NCBI GenBank assembly: GCA_017303935.1
Contig: JAFLBD010000001.1
Span: 310,001-374,000, forward strand
From: Armatimonadota bacterium
Lineage (GTDB): Bacteria > Armatimonadota > Fimbriimonadia > Fimbriimonadales > Fimbriimonadaceae
Length of the DNA: 64,000 nucleotides
Direction of reading: 5' to 3'
Positions 1 through 7,749 of the stretch are shown here, piece after piece. Position numbers and translations under genes: made by a program. The first letter of the stretch is position 1, and the number at the start of each line of letters is the position of its first letter. The notes beneath the pieces are model-generated. The model was given only the letters and a program-made list of their open reading frames with translations, was not told the origin of the DNA and did no database searches.

Positions 1-2
1 GC

Positions 3-341
3 GGCAGCGAAATCACCACGAACGCGACGCTCTGGGTTGTCACCGATTCGACTGCGACGGTGAGCTTCACGACTTCTCAAAAGTACGAAGTGATGGAAAA
101 CGCAGCGGTTGAAGTCGTGACCGATCCTGCTGATGCCGAAAACAAGGTTTCAACGATTTCGACCGGGGCTGGCAAGATGCAATTCAATCGCGAACAATCA
201 GTTTTGGACTACTACGAACTTAAGGCGCAAACCACGAGTACGGTCACTCCGATCGCTGGAGGTGAGACGTCGACGCGCAAAATGAGCTCTTTCTGGCGTA
301 TTCAAAGAAAGCTGACAGGCGGAGTGAAGCCGCCAAGGTAA
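3..341 (+). CDS. C-terminal part of an unknown protein (start lies before the window)
   Basis: The reading frame is open from the first bases of the window to a TAA at 339-341, so this is the 3' end of a longer gene; a GTG at 60 could only be an internal start. The 112 visible residues are rich in Thr, Ser and Val with alternating polar and hydrophobic stretches, as in beta-structure, and end in a basic tail (QRKLTGGVKPPR). I do not recognise the family. The next gene starts 2 bases after the stop and its ribosome-binding AAGG overlaps the end of this gene, so the two are probably co-transcribed. Confidence 0.6.
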   Translation, partial: GSEITTNATLWVVTDSTATVSFTTSQKYEVMENAAVEVVTDPADAENKVSTISTGAGKMQFNREQSVLDYYELKAQTTSTVTPIAGGETSTRKMSSFWRIQRKLTGGVKPPR

Positions 342-343
342 CC

Positions 344-832
344 ATGATCAAACTTTTTGCTTATCTCATCGGCGCCGCAATTGCAGTCTTTGCGTTCACG
401 GCAGTTCGCTCGAATTACGAAGCCAACAAGGCTAAGATCGACGGCGAGATTCAAAAGCAGGCGCAAAGCCTCGGAGACCAAGTCGCAAAAGAAGCCGAAA
501 AGAAGCTCGACCCGAAAGGATCAGTCCGGAGCGCGGTGACTGGAGTTCAAGAAGCGGATGAAGTACTCAAGAAGGTGCAGGCCGGAAAGTTCACCGATCC
601 GCAGGTCAAATCCTGGGTCGAAAAGAACTTGAACAATTCATCTGCAGCGGCTCAGAAGCTGTCTGTCCACTTGATCGAAGAAGCCCATAAGCACTCGCCA
701 GAAGCCAAAAAGTGGGCCGAAGCGCAAGTGAAAGAAGTGATGGGTAAATCAACCGGAGCCACGAAGCAGATGTGGCAAGACGTTTTGGATAACTGGCAGC
801 GCGCGGAATCGATCACGAAATCTCAGCTTTGA
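344..832 (+). CDS. Small membrane-anchored helical protein, unknown function
   Basis: The 162-residue protein has one N-terminal hydrophobic segment (about residues 3-20, LFAYLIGAAIAVFAFTAV) followed by a long Lys/Glu/Ala/Gln-rich region that should be mostly helical and partly coiled coil. It is probably anchored in the inner membrane with the soluble part outside or in the cytoplasm; the topology cannot be decided. ATG at 344 is preceded by AAGG at 335-338. It follows the upstream gene by 2 bases and overlaps the convergent DUF6265-like gene tail to tail by 10 bases. No known domain was recognised, so function is open. Confidence 0.7.
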   Translation: MIKLFAYLIGAAIAVFAFTAVRSNYEANKAKIDGEIQKQAQSLGDQVAKEAEKKLDPKGSVRSAVTGVQEADEVLKKVQAGKFTDPQVKSWVEKNLNNSSAAAQKLSVHLIEEAHKHSPEAKKWAEAQVKEVMGKSTGATKQMWQDVLDNWQRAESITKSQL

Positions 833-1245
833 ATTCGTTTGAATTCAAAGAGCTCGGAAATGAACTCGCCATCTTGATGGCCTGAAATCGTGCAATTGAT
901 TGCATCATTCCCAAGATGCTCATAGGTAATTTTGCTGGGGAAATCGTGTTCGGGATTCTCAAAAGTCAACATTTTTGAATCCGATTGGGTGAGTTCATAT
1001 CGAGTGACTTGTAACGGTTGTTTCGACAGCCGCGAGGGGATGATGAACATGGCGGCGCCCGAATCTGTAGGTTCGATGCTCATGAATTCCATGAAAGGCG
1101 GCCGGCTATCTTTGAGGTGATAGCCGGTTCCAACCCAAAATCCCGGCATGGCCTGTTTCCACGTCTCGGTGAACTCACCGCCCCAAATCGAACACCGCCA
1201 TTCCCCTTCTAGCCAATCCATTTCTGGCAGAATAGCCCAATTCAT
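823..1245 (-). CDS. DUF6265-like protein
   Basis: The 140-residue protein begins MNWAILPEMDWLEGEW and carries the family signature of a W-L-x-G-x-W start, a G-x-W-V-G-T-G centre and a late F-E-N-P-E-H-D-F-P block (about residues 97-105). This pattern is typical of DUF6265 proteins, small presumed beta-barrel proteins of unknown function. An in-frame ATG 20 codons further upstream exists, but that extension (MPSTPSSCHRRR...) is unlike the family and would run deep into apbE. With the chosen start, the ATG overlaps the apbE ATG on the other strand in one CATG. No signal peptide is seen. Confidence 0.7.
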   Translation of the reverse strand: MNWAILPEMDWLEGEWRCSIWGGEFTETWKQAMPGFWVGTGYHLKDSRPPFMEFMSIEPTDSGAAMFIIPSRLSKQPLQVTRYELTQSDSKMLTFENPEHDFPSKITYEHLGNDAINCTISGHQDGEFISELFEFKRIQS

Positions 1246-2083
1246 GCTTTGGAAATGGTCGAAAACCAAACGGCGGCGATGGCAACTTGAAGGTGTGCTA
1301 GGCACAAGTCTTGATCTTCAGATCAATGCCCCCGATCCAGAATCGGTGTTCGAACGTTGTATGGCGAGGATTGATGAACTCGAAGAGATATTCTCGTCGT
1401 ACAGAACAACCAGCGAGTTTTCACGCTTTCTGAACTCCAATGGTAAATCGATTCCATTGAGCGATGAACTTGCCCACGTCTTGAAAAAGGCTGCCGAATG
1501 GAGGCAACAGTCGGGAGGAGTATTCGATTCTTCCCTCGGTGAGCATCCGATAGACAAAGAGATTTGGACCATTTCCGGTTCTAGTGGTGTTTGTCACACG
1601 AGTGCTGCTTGCACGCTCAACGCAATCGCGAAGGGATACATCGTCGATCAAGTCGCCGAGAGGGCCATCGCCCTGGGTGCCACCGAAGTTTTAGTGAACA
1701 TCGGTGGAGACCTGCGCCACATCGGCCCCAAACCGGTAGTGATCGGGATCGCCAACCCGATGGCGGATAATCTCAAACCGTTGGCTGCGATCAAGCTTTT
1801 GAACCAAGGAATTGCGACCAGTGGCGGTGCATATCGCACGGATGGATCCGAGGATCGCTCGCACATTATCAATCCTCTGAAGAAGGAGGGAATCAGCAGA
1901 ATAGTCTGGTGCAGTTCAGTTGCTCACTCCTGCTTTGAGGCTGACTTCGCCGCCACGATTTTGACCGTAACGGAAGGCGCGATGATTCCACTGAACATTT
2001 CGGGACTGGAATTTGTCATTACTAGCTCGGACGGCGAACTAAAACAATCCTCCGGTTGGAGTAACCTCCTGAAATCAAAATGA
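1244..2083 (+). CDS. apbE: ApbE-like FAD:protein FMN transferase
   Basis: ApbE enzymes take FMN from FAD and attach it covalently to a Thr or Ser of extracytoplasmic redox proteins. The 279-residue protein shows the family landmarks in order: an N-terminal GVLGTSLDL strand, IAKGYIVDQVAERA, VNIGGDLRHIGP, SGGAYRTDGSEDRSHIINP (the HIINP step is diagnostic) and a late ADFAATIL matching the metal-binding A-D-x-x-x-T. No signal peptide or lipobox is visible, unusual for an enzyme expected to act outside the membrane, so either the start is mis-set (another ATG lies at 1148) or the protein is exported otherwise. Its stop overlaps the start of the DUF2271 gene (ATGA), which fits a substrate partner. 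Confidence 0.88.
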   Translation: MLWKWSKTKRRRWQLEGVLGTSLDLQINAPDPESVFERCMARIDELEEIFSSYRTTSEFSRFLNSNGKSIPLSDELAHVLKKAAEWRQQSGGVFDSSLGEHPIDKEIWTISGSSGVCHTSAACTLNAIAKGYIVDQVAERAIALGATEVLVNIGGDLRHIGPKPVVIGIANPMADNLKPLAAIKLLNQGIATSGGAYRTDGSEDRSHIINPLKKEGISRIVWCSSVAHSCFEADFAATILTVTEGAMIPLNISGLEFVITSSDGELKQSSGWSNLLKSK

Positions 2084-2664
2084 AATCATTGTATGAGCAA
2101 AGAGTTTCGCGCCGGAGATTCCTTTCCGGACTGGCTGGCCTCGGATTTGGGCTCGTCGGCCTGCGCGGACTTGCATCGGCCGCAGCCAAGTTCGATTCGC
2201 GATTCGAACTGATGGTTGAAGTCGAGATCAACTCGATCATGGAGCGCCGAGTCCACCGGCCGTACGTCGCGGTTTGGATCGAGGATGCCAAAGGTAACGC
2301 AGTTCGAACACTCGCGCTATGGGTACAGAATTCGGGACGCGGTCCTCGCTGGATTCCCGATCTACGACGATGGTTTGGCGAAGAAGAAACCAGGAAGCAA
2401 GCCAAAGGCGGCGACCTCGTCCAGTCGATTTCTAGCGCGACGCGCAACGCCGGAAAGTATCAGCTAGTCTTTAACGGCAAAGATGATGCCGGGCAAACCA
2501 TCAGCCAGGGCGATTACTACTTGTGCATTGAAGCCGCTAGGGAGCATGGCACTTATCAGCTGATCCGCGAGAAACTGTCGTTTGGAACCAAGTTGTACAA
2601 GAAAGACATCGAGGGCAACATAGAAATTAAGGGCGCGAAGGTTGACTTCAGAAAGCGAACCTAA
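2080..2664 (+). CDS. Tat-exported DUF2271 protein, probable flavinylation target
   Basis: The 194-residue protein starts with a twin-arginine signal (SRRRFLSGLAGLGFGLVG, about residues 10-27), so it is probably exported folded. The rest matches DUF2271: VAVWIEDAKGN, ALWVQNSGRGPRWIPDL, then GGDLVQSISSATRNAG and DDAGQTISQGDYYL. The ISSATR stretch (residues 117-122) resembles the S/T-G-A-T/S acceptor motif of FMN-carrying proteins, making Thr121 a candidate attachment site; this is inference. It overlaps apbE by 4 bases and the PepSY-TM gene by 23 bases, so the three are translated together. DUF2271 and PepSY genes are known companions of apbE in many bacteria. Confidence 0.85.
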   Translation: MKSLYEQRVSRRRFLSGLAGLGFGLVGLRGLASAAAKFDSRFELMVEVEINSIMERRVHRPYVAVWIEDAKGNAVRTLALWVQNSGRGPRWIPDLRRWFGEEETRKQAKGGDLVQSISSATRNAGKYQLVFNGKDDAGQTISQGDYYLCIEAAREHGTYQLIREKLSFGTKLYKKDIEGNIEIKGAKVDFRKRT

Positions 2665-3268
2665 GTCTCCCCAACGCAAGCGACCGTTTAAGCTGAGATT
2701 CCACTCAGCGATGCGGTGGCTCCACACCTACACCTCTATGATCGCGTTGATCCTAGTGCTGTTTTTTAGCATCACTGGGATCACCCTGAACCATCCTGAA
2801 TGGTCGTTTGGCGCACCAGATTCTAACAAGAAGGTCGAAGGGGAACTCAACATGACCTGGCTCCGATCTGACCAAATCGACTGGCTGGCCATTGCCGAAA
2901 CCCTTCGCCAGCGCCACGGTCTCAAGGGGATTGTCAGCGACAAACAAGCGGATGAAAATCAAGGGTCGATCACTTTCAAAGGCCCTGGATACAACGCGGA
3001 CTGTTTTTTCGATCGCAAGACGGGTTCTTATTCGCTGGACATTGAGCAGCAAGGGTGGCTCAACGTGATGAATGACCTTCATCGCGGCCGGGATGCTGGC
3101 AAGAACTGGGCGTTATTTATTGATGTTTCAGGAGTTATTCTTACACTTATCTCAATCACCGGGCTAGCAATGATCTTCTTCTTAAAGAAGGTTCGGTGGA
3201 GCGGACTAGCTTGGATGGTCGCGGGTGGAATCATCACCTATTACTTGGCAATTTTCGCAACGAAATAG
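2642..3268 (+). CDS. PepSY-associated membrane protein
   Basis: The 208-residue protein has a first membrane helix beginning RWLHTYTSMIALILVLFFS, an extracytoplasmic PepSY-like segment, and two closing helices separated by a short basic loop (ISITGLAMIFFLKKVRW). The L-H-x-Y at the head of helix 1 and the DLHRGRDAGKNWALFIDVSG block are typical of the PepSY_TM family, which passes electrons across membranes in flavin-linked systems. TTG is taken as the start because the first in-frame ATG (2711) falls inside the conserved RWLH block. It is the last gene of the apbE cassette and probably brings electrons to the DUF2271 protein. Confidence 0.82.
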   Translation: MTSESEPKSPQRKRPFKLRFHSAMRWLHTYTSMIALILVLFFSITGITLNHPEWSFGAPDSNKKVEGELNMTWLRSDQIDWLAIAETLRQRHGLKGIVSDKQADENQGSITFKGPGYNADCFFDRKTGSYSLDIEQQGWLNVMNDLHRGRDAGKNWALFIDVSGVILTLISITGLAMIFFLKKVRWSGLAWMVAGGIITYYLAIFATK

Positions 3269-3302
3269 TCCCAGAATCGCGCGAATTCGAACAGAACTGG
3301 GA
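3269..3302 (+). terminator. Possible hairpin terminator of the apbE cassette
   Basis: TCCCAG at 3269-3274 pairs with CTGGGA at 3297-3302 and is followed directly by TTTTT. The loop is long (22 bases) but contains a smaller AATCGCGCGAATT near-palindrome. It begins at the PepSY-TM stop codon, so it would separate this cassette from nuoG. The outer stem has only 6 pairs. Confidence 0.4.
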
Positions 3303-3360
3303 TTTTTGGCGTAAATCCTTCGCGTTTGCGGGGCGACTCGCTGGCACCAACCGTCCTGTC

Positions 3361-3375
3361 AAGGGTACAACCCTT
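3361..3375 (+). promoter_or_regulatory. Small hairpin in the nuoG leader
   Basis: AAGGG, a five-base loop and CCCTT form a small stem-loop that ends 22 bases before the nuoG start. The nuoG ribosome-binding site GGGAAGG (3384-3390) lies just downstream, 7 bases before ATG. The hairpin leaves that site free; a regulatory role is only possible. Confidence 0.25.
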
Positions 3376-3397
3376 TAAGGCCCGGGAAGGCTTCGCT

Positions 3398-5545
3398 ATG
3401 GCAGCTGTCGCAAACCAAGAACTCGTCACGATCACCATAAACGAGATCGAAATTCAGGTGCCCAAAGGTGAACTCATCGTAGAAGCGGTGAAGCGCCTTG
3501 GGCTCGAGATTCCGATCTTCTGTTATCATCCGCGTCTCAAGCCGGTGGGCATGTGCCGCATGTGCCTGGTCGAAGTTGGATTTCGACAGCCAGACGGCAG
3601 CGTACGCAAGATGCCAAAGCCTCAAGCAGGCTGTACTTTGCCTGCCAGCGAAGGCATGGCCATCTATACCGACACCGAAATGGTCCACCGAGACCGCAAA
3701 GGTGTCCTTGAATTCCTCCTGGTTAACCACCCACTCGATTGTCCGATCTGCGACCGCGGCGGCGAGTGCCCACTTCAAAACAACACGATTTTTTACGGCC
3801 CGAGCACTTCCAGGTTCACCGAACTCAAGCGGCACCTTCCCAAAGCCTATCCGCTCAGTGAATATGTAACTTTAGACCTGGAAAGATGTATTCAGTGCGG
3901 CCGATGCGTACGGTTTACTGAAGAAATCTCCGGAGACGCGCAATTGGCGTTTCGGTTCCGAGGAGCCCAGATGCAGCCCTCCACGTTCCAATTGCTCAAC
4001 TTCGAAAGTAAGTTCAGCGGAAACGTTATCGAAATCTGTCCAGTCGGTGCACTCACCAGCACCAAGTACCGATTCCGAGCGAGGCCATGGGACCTGGAGA
4101 CCAAGCCGTCGATCTGTACCGAATGCAGCAATCACTGTAACGTCTGGTTCGATACGCGCTCATCCAAGTTTGTCCGCATGAACGGCCGAACGAACGAAAT
4201 GGTCAACGAGGAATGGACTTGCGACAAGGGCAAGTTCGGCCAGGACTGGTACAACAGCGCCGACCGGTTGGGACAAGTTCTGATTCGGTCCGGCAGCGGA
4301 TTTACTCCGGCTGGTTGGAGCGAAGCCTACGATCAAATTCTTCCTGCATTCAAAGATGCAGGAAAGTCCGCTGCGATATTGATTGGAGGAAAGAACTCCA
4401 ACGAAGCGCTATTCATGCTTAAGAAATTCGGCGCCGAAGTCGTGAATACGCCGAATATCGATCACCGCTGGGCGAAAACTATCCCATCAGAGTCGGATTC
4501 GGTCGAGTCTGTATTCGGTACGAACGCGGTCCAAGATTCTATTGCTGACCTCGAATTCAAGAAGAGCATCATCGTCTTCGGAACGAATCTCGCCGAAGAC
4601 CTGCCGATGATCTATCTTCGGGTTCGCAAGGCTTGGTTCAATCACGGCGCGGTAGTCAGCTTCATGGGCCAATCTGCGAGCGAGGTGGAATCCTTCGCGG
4701 CGAACAAGCTGCGCTACAAGGCAAACAGTGAAGCCGCACTCGCGCTCGCCGTTCTAAAGAGCGCAGTCGACCAGCACGGTTACTCTGTTCCGGCTGGGGT
4801 GACCAGCGCGATCAGTTCTCGGTCACTAGAGTCGCTTTGCAAGGCGGCAGAAGTTGATCCCAAGGTAGTCGGTTCAATCGCTAGCTCGATCGTGGCCGGA
4901 GCTGCAATCATCACTTCATCCGGCATCTACGATTCGGTGAACGCGCAGGATACGGTCGAAGCTCTGGCCGGTCTTGCGATGATCTCGGGGGCAACGTTTA
5001 ATTGTTACGACACGACTCCTTCCGGCACAGCAGCAGGCGTGATCGGACTCGTGCCTGGAAAGGGTGGTATGAACACCAACCAAATCCTGGAAGCCTGCTC
5101 CGAGCACCGGATCAAGGCTCTTTGGCTCGTGAATTGCGACCCGTTTGAGCTTTGTGAGAACAAGCGACTAGTCGCCGACGCCCTCGAAAGCGTGGACTTT
5201 TTGGTTGTGCAAAGCGCGACCAAAAACAGCGCCTTGCCATACGCAAGCATTGTCCTCCCAGCATCTGGTCCTGCAGAGCAAGAAGGGACTTACACCAATT
5301 GTGAGCGACGCGTTCAACATGCCGGTGCCGTTTTGGCCGCTCCAGGCGAAGCAAAGGCAGGTTGGCGCATCTTTTCCGAGGTTCTGCTCCGCGCAAATCC
5401 GGGCAAGCCGTTCTTCAATTCGAAGGAAGTGTTCGAAGCGCTTTGTAAGGAGAATTCGCAGTTCAAATCGGTTAATTTGGACGAGCTCAGCGCAGAAGGG
5501 AGCATCGTTCAGGGCCGGGTAAAGTACGAGGTAACGAATGCCTAA
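3398..5545 (+). CDS. nuoG: NADH-quinone oxidoreductase subunit G
   Basis: NuoG carries most iron-sulfur clusters of the peripheral arm of respiratory complex I. In the 715-residue product the binding residues are all visible: Cys42, 53, 56 and 79 for the 2Fe-2S cluster; His111, Cys115, 118 and 124 for the His-ligated 4Fe-4S cluster; Cys164, 167, 170 and 214 for the next; and Cys240, 243, 247 and 275 for the extra cluster at the head of the molybdopterin-type domain, which fills the rest. ATG at 3398 is chosen because GGGAAGG stands 7 bases before it and the ferredoxin fold starts right after. It is the first gene of the cluster; nuoA-F are not in this window. Confidence 0.96.
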   Translation: MAAVANQELVTITINEIEIQVPKGELIVEAVKRLGLEIPIFCYHPRLKPVGMCRMCLVEVGFRQPDGSVRKMPKPQAGCTLPASEGMAIYTDTEMVHRDRKGVLEFLLVNHPLDCPICDRGGECPLQNNTIFYGPSTSRFTELKRHLPKAYPLSEYVTLDLERCIQCGRCVRFTEEISGDAQLAFRFRGAQMQPSTFQLLNFESKFSGNVIEICPVGALTSTKYRFRARPWDLETKPSICTECSNHCNVWFDTRSSKFVRMNGRTNEMVNEEWTCDKGKFGQDWYNSADRLGQVLIRSGSGFTPAGWSEAYDQILPAFKDAGKSAAILIGGKNSNEALFMLKKFGAEVVNTPNIDHRWAKTIPSESDSVESVFGTNAVQDSIADLEFKKSIIVFGTNLAEDLPMIYLRVRKAWFNHGAVVSFMGQSASEVESFAANKLRYKANSEAALALAVLKSAVDQHGYSVPAGVTSAISSRSLESLCKAAEVDPKVVGSIASSIVAGAAIITSSGIYDSVNAQDTVEALAGLAMISGATFNCYDTTPSGTAAGVIGLVPGKGGMNTNQILEACSEHRIKALWLVNCDPFELCENKRLVADALESVDFLVVQSATKNSALPYASIVLPASGPAEQEGTYTNCERRVQHAGAVLAAPGEAKAGWRIFSEVLLRANPGKPFFNSKEVFEALCKENSQFKSVNLDELSAEGSIVQGRVKYEVTNA

Positions 5546-6860
5546 TATCCCACAAGGCCTCGATTGGATGGCCCAAAATCAGCCGGCGTTGCTCGCACTC
5601 ATCCGAGTGCTGCTTTTCCTGGTTCCAATTTTGTTGTTGGTTCCTGGCTGTATCTGGTGGGAGCGGCGGCTTCTGTCTTGGATGCAAGATCGAATCGGGC
5701 CAAATCGCACGGGCACTCTCACCCTCAAGAACGGCAAAAAGATCCGGACTTTCGGCCTCTTGCAGCCGATTGCAGACGGCGTCAAGCTGTTTTTGAAGGA
5801 AGACATCACTCCGCGCGCGATTGATCGGTTCGTGTACTTTGTTGCACCAGCGCTCGCACTTTTTCCAGCGTTTGCGATCGCGGGCACCCTGCCATGGGGG
5901 CCGGTAACCGGACCTTATGGACATCTGACCCCGATTTGGAATCCAGAAATTGGACTTCTATACATGCTCGCGATCAGTTCGCTCGGCGTGTATGGCGTGG
6001 TTCTGGCCGGATACGCCTCGGACAATAAGTACTCATTGATGGGTGGACTCCGAAGTTCCGCTCAGCTCATCAGCTATGAACTGGCTATGAGCATGGCTCT
6101 TGCGACCGTGGTGCTGAGCACGGGCTCGCTCCGGATGTCCGAAATCGTTCTGGCACAAGAAAAGCCACTTTGGGGAGTCGTTCCGGCGATCCAGAATTGG
6201 TTCATCTTCACTCCGCACGGATTCGTTTCCTTCGTGATCTTCTTGATCTGTATGGTCGCAGAAACTAACCGCGCGCCATTCGATCTTCCTGAAGCTGAGA
6301 ACGAGATCATCGCCGGATATCACACCGAATACAGCTCGATGAAATTCGCGGTGTTCTTCATGGGCGAATATGCGGTGATGTTCATCTTCGGTGGTGTTCT
6401 GGGAACAGTCTTCCTGGGCGGGCACAATATTCTGCCGATCAACTGGGCGAACTTGGCCTCCGGCTATCCAGGGTACGACTTCTTCGACATCATGGCGAAT
6501 CTCACGTATTGGCTCGCGCCGCTCACATTCCTCGCCAAGTGTGTGACTGGAATCACATTCTTCATTTGGCTCCGGGCAACGCTCCCAAGGTTGCGATACG
6601 ACCAACTGATGTCCCTGGGTTGGAAGACCCTGCTGCCAGTTGCGGTCGCAAACTTCATTCTGGTTGCGGCTTGGATTCTGGCGCAAAAGGTTTACGGGAT
6701 GGCAGGCGCAGTCGGTGCTAGCATCGGCGCAGTGCTCCTAGTCACCATCCTATACAGAGCCGTGAAGAAGTCCATCAATTCCAAGCCGATTGCGATGGAA
6801 AAGCGCAAGGTGAAGCTAGTCGATGGAACCGAGCCGGTGAAGATGGAGGCTTCGGTTTGA
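5538..6860 (+). CDS. nuoH: NADH-quinone oxidoreductase subunit H
   Basis: NuoH is the membrane subunit that forms the quinone-binding channel with the peripheral arm. The 440-residue protein has the expected multi-helix profile with family signatures WWERRLLSWMQDRIGPNR near residue 40, GLLQPIADGVKLFLKED near residue 72 and the acidic loop ETNRAPFDLPEAENEIIAGY with the following EYSSMKFA. The ATG overlaps the end of nuoG by 8 bases. The C-terminus is extended by a basic cytoplasmic tail (about residues 410-440) beyond the usual end. Its TGA overlaps the TTG start of nuoJ, so no nuoI gene fits between them. Confidence 0.96.
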   Translation: MPNIPQGLDWMAQNQPALLALIRVLLFLVPILLLVPGCIWWERRLLSWMQDRIGPNRTGTLTLKNGKKIRTFGLLQPIADGVKLFLKEDITPRAIDRFVYFVAPALALFPAFAIAGTLPWGPVTGPYGHLTPIWNPEIGLLYMLAISSLGVYGVVLAGYASDNKYSLMGGLRSSAQLISYELAMSMALATVVLSTGSLRMSEIVLAQEKPLWGVVPAIQNWFIFTPHGFVSFVIFLICMVAETNRAPFDLPEAENEIIAGYHTEYSSMKFAVFFMGEYAVMFIFGGVLGTVFLGGHNILPINWANLASGYPGYDFFDIMANLTYWLAPLTFLAKCVTGITFFIWLRATLPRLRYDQLMSLGWKTLLPVAVANFILVAAWILAQKVYGMAGAVGASIGAVLLVTILYRAVKKSINSKPIAMEKRKVKLVDGTEPVKMEASV

Positions 6861-7402
6861 ACTTGCCAGAAATCACCCCGAACTTGGTCATTGTTTGCCT
6901 TCTGGGCGGAATTGCAATGCTCACCGCGATTGGGGTTGTGGCGTTCAACAGCCCGGTGCGCAGTTCGCTTTGCCTCGTCGCGAATTTCTTCACGCTGGCG
7001 TTTATCTACTTCAGCATGAACGCGGAGCTGCTCGGGATCTCACAGGTGATCGTTTACACCGGCGCGATTATGGTCTTGTTCCTGTTCGTCATCATGCTTT
7101 TGAATTTGAGCTCGGACAGCGTTTTGAGTTTGAAGAAGTTCGACGTCAAGCCGATTTTGGCGGTGCCGGTCGGGTTGGCTCTGTTCGTGGGGATCGGCAG
7201 CCAACTTCTGAAGCCGATGCTCGACATTACGTCCATCAGCGCGCCGAATAATTTTGGAACCGGTCCTGGTTGGGGCGCCCCACAAACAATCGGCCGAGTT
7301 CTTTTCACCGAGTACGTCTGGCCGTTTGAAATTATCAGCTTGTTGCTGATGGTCGGCGTGGTCGGAGCGATTTTGCTTTCGCGCAGGAGTGTTGAAGAAT
7401 GA
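6857..7402 (+). CDS. nuoJ: NADH-quinone oxidoreductase subunit J
   Basis: The 181-residue membrane subunit of complex I has five predicted helices and the family motif ELLGISQVIVYTGAIMVLFL in its third helix region. The start is TTG inside the nuoH stop (TTGA overlap), which implies translational coupling. The stop overlaps the ATG of nuoK in the same way. The loop between helices 4 and 5 (SAPNNFGTGPGWGAPQTIG) is typical in position. Canonical operons place nuoI before this gene; here it is missing. Confidence 0.95.
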   Translation: MNLPEITPNLVIVCLLGGIAMLTAIGVVAFNSPVRSSLCLVANFFTLAFIYFSMNAELLGISQVIVYTGAIMVLFLFVIMLLNLSSDSVLSLKKFDVKPILAVPVGLALFVGIGSQLLKPMLDITSISAPNNFGTGPGWGAPQTIGRVLFTEYVWPFEIISLLLMVGVVGAILLSRRSVEE

Positions 7403-7743
7403 ACGGAGTGCCACTCGCGGTCTACTTGGGGATCAGCCTTTTCATGTTCTTTACTGGGGCGGTGGGCGTTGTGGTTCGCCGAAACCCGGTCGTGGTTTTC
7501 ATGTGCGTTGAACTCATGCTCAACGCCGTGAACCTGACTTTCGTTGCATTCGCTCGCTACGCGCCTTCTCCGGCAATTGTGCCAGGGCAAGAATCCAGCA
7601 CATGGATGGCGGGCCAAATGGCAGTAATTTTTGTGATGGCTATCGCCGCCGCCGAAGTGGCAGTTGGACTGGGCATCATCATGGCGATCTACCGGCTCAG
7701 GAACAAGGTAGACCTGGACGAAATGAGCACGCTAAGAGGGTAA
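7399..7743 (+). CDS. nuoK: NADH-quinone oxidoreductase subunit K
   Basis: The 114-residue subunit has three membrane helices and carries the conserved membrane glutamates of the proton path: one in the second helix (FMCVELMLNAVNLTFVAF) and one in the third (IAAAEVAVGLGIIMAIYR). The ATG overlaps the nuoJ stop (ATGA), and nuoL starts 6 bases after its stop. It is slightly longer than the usual 100 or so residues because of an inserted stretch after helix 2 (APSPAIVPGQESSTW). Confidence 0.95.
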   Translation: MNGVPLAVYLGISLFMFFTGAVGVVVRRNPVVVFMCVELMLNAVNLTFVAFARYAPSPAIVPGQESSTWMAGQMAVIFVMAIAAAEVAVGLGIIMAIYRLRNKVDLDEMSTLRG

Positions 7744-7749
7744 TTCAGC

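Noticed and set aside
6033-6686. Long antisense open frame opposite nuoH
   Set aside because: Composition is charged and repetitive (reverse of hydrophobic codons); nuoH is strongly conserved on the other strand. Same for antisense frames inside nuoM, gyrA and the sugar importer.
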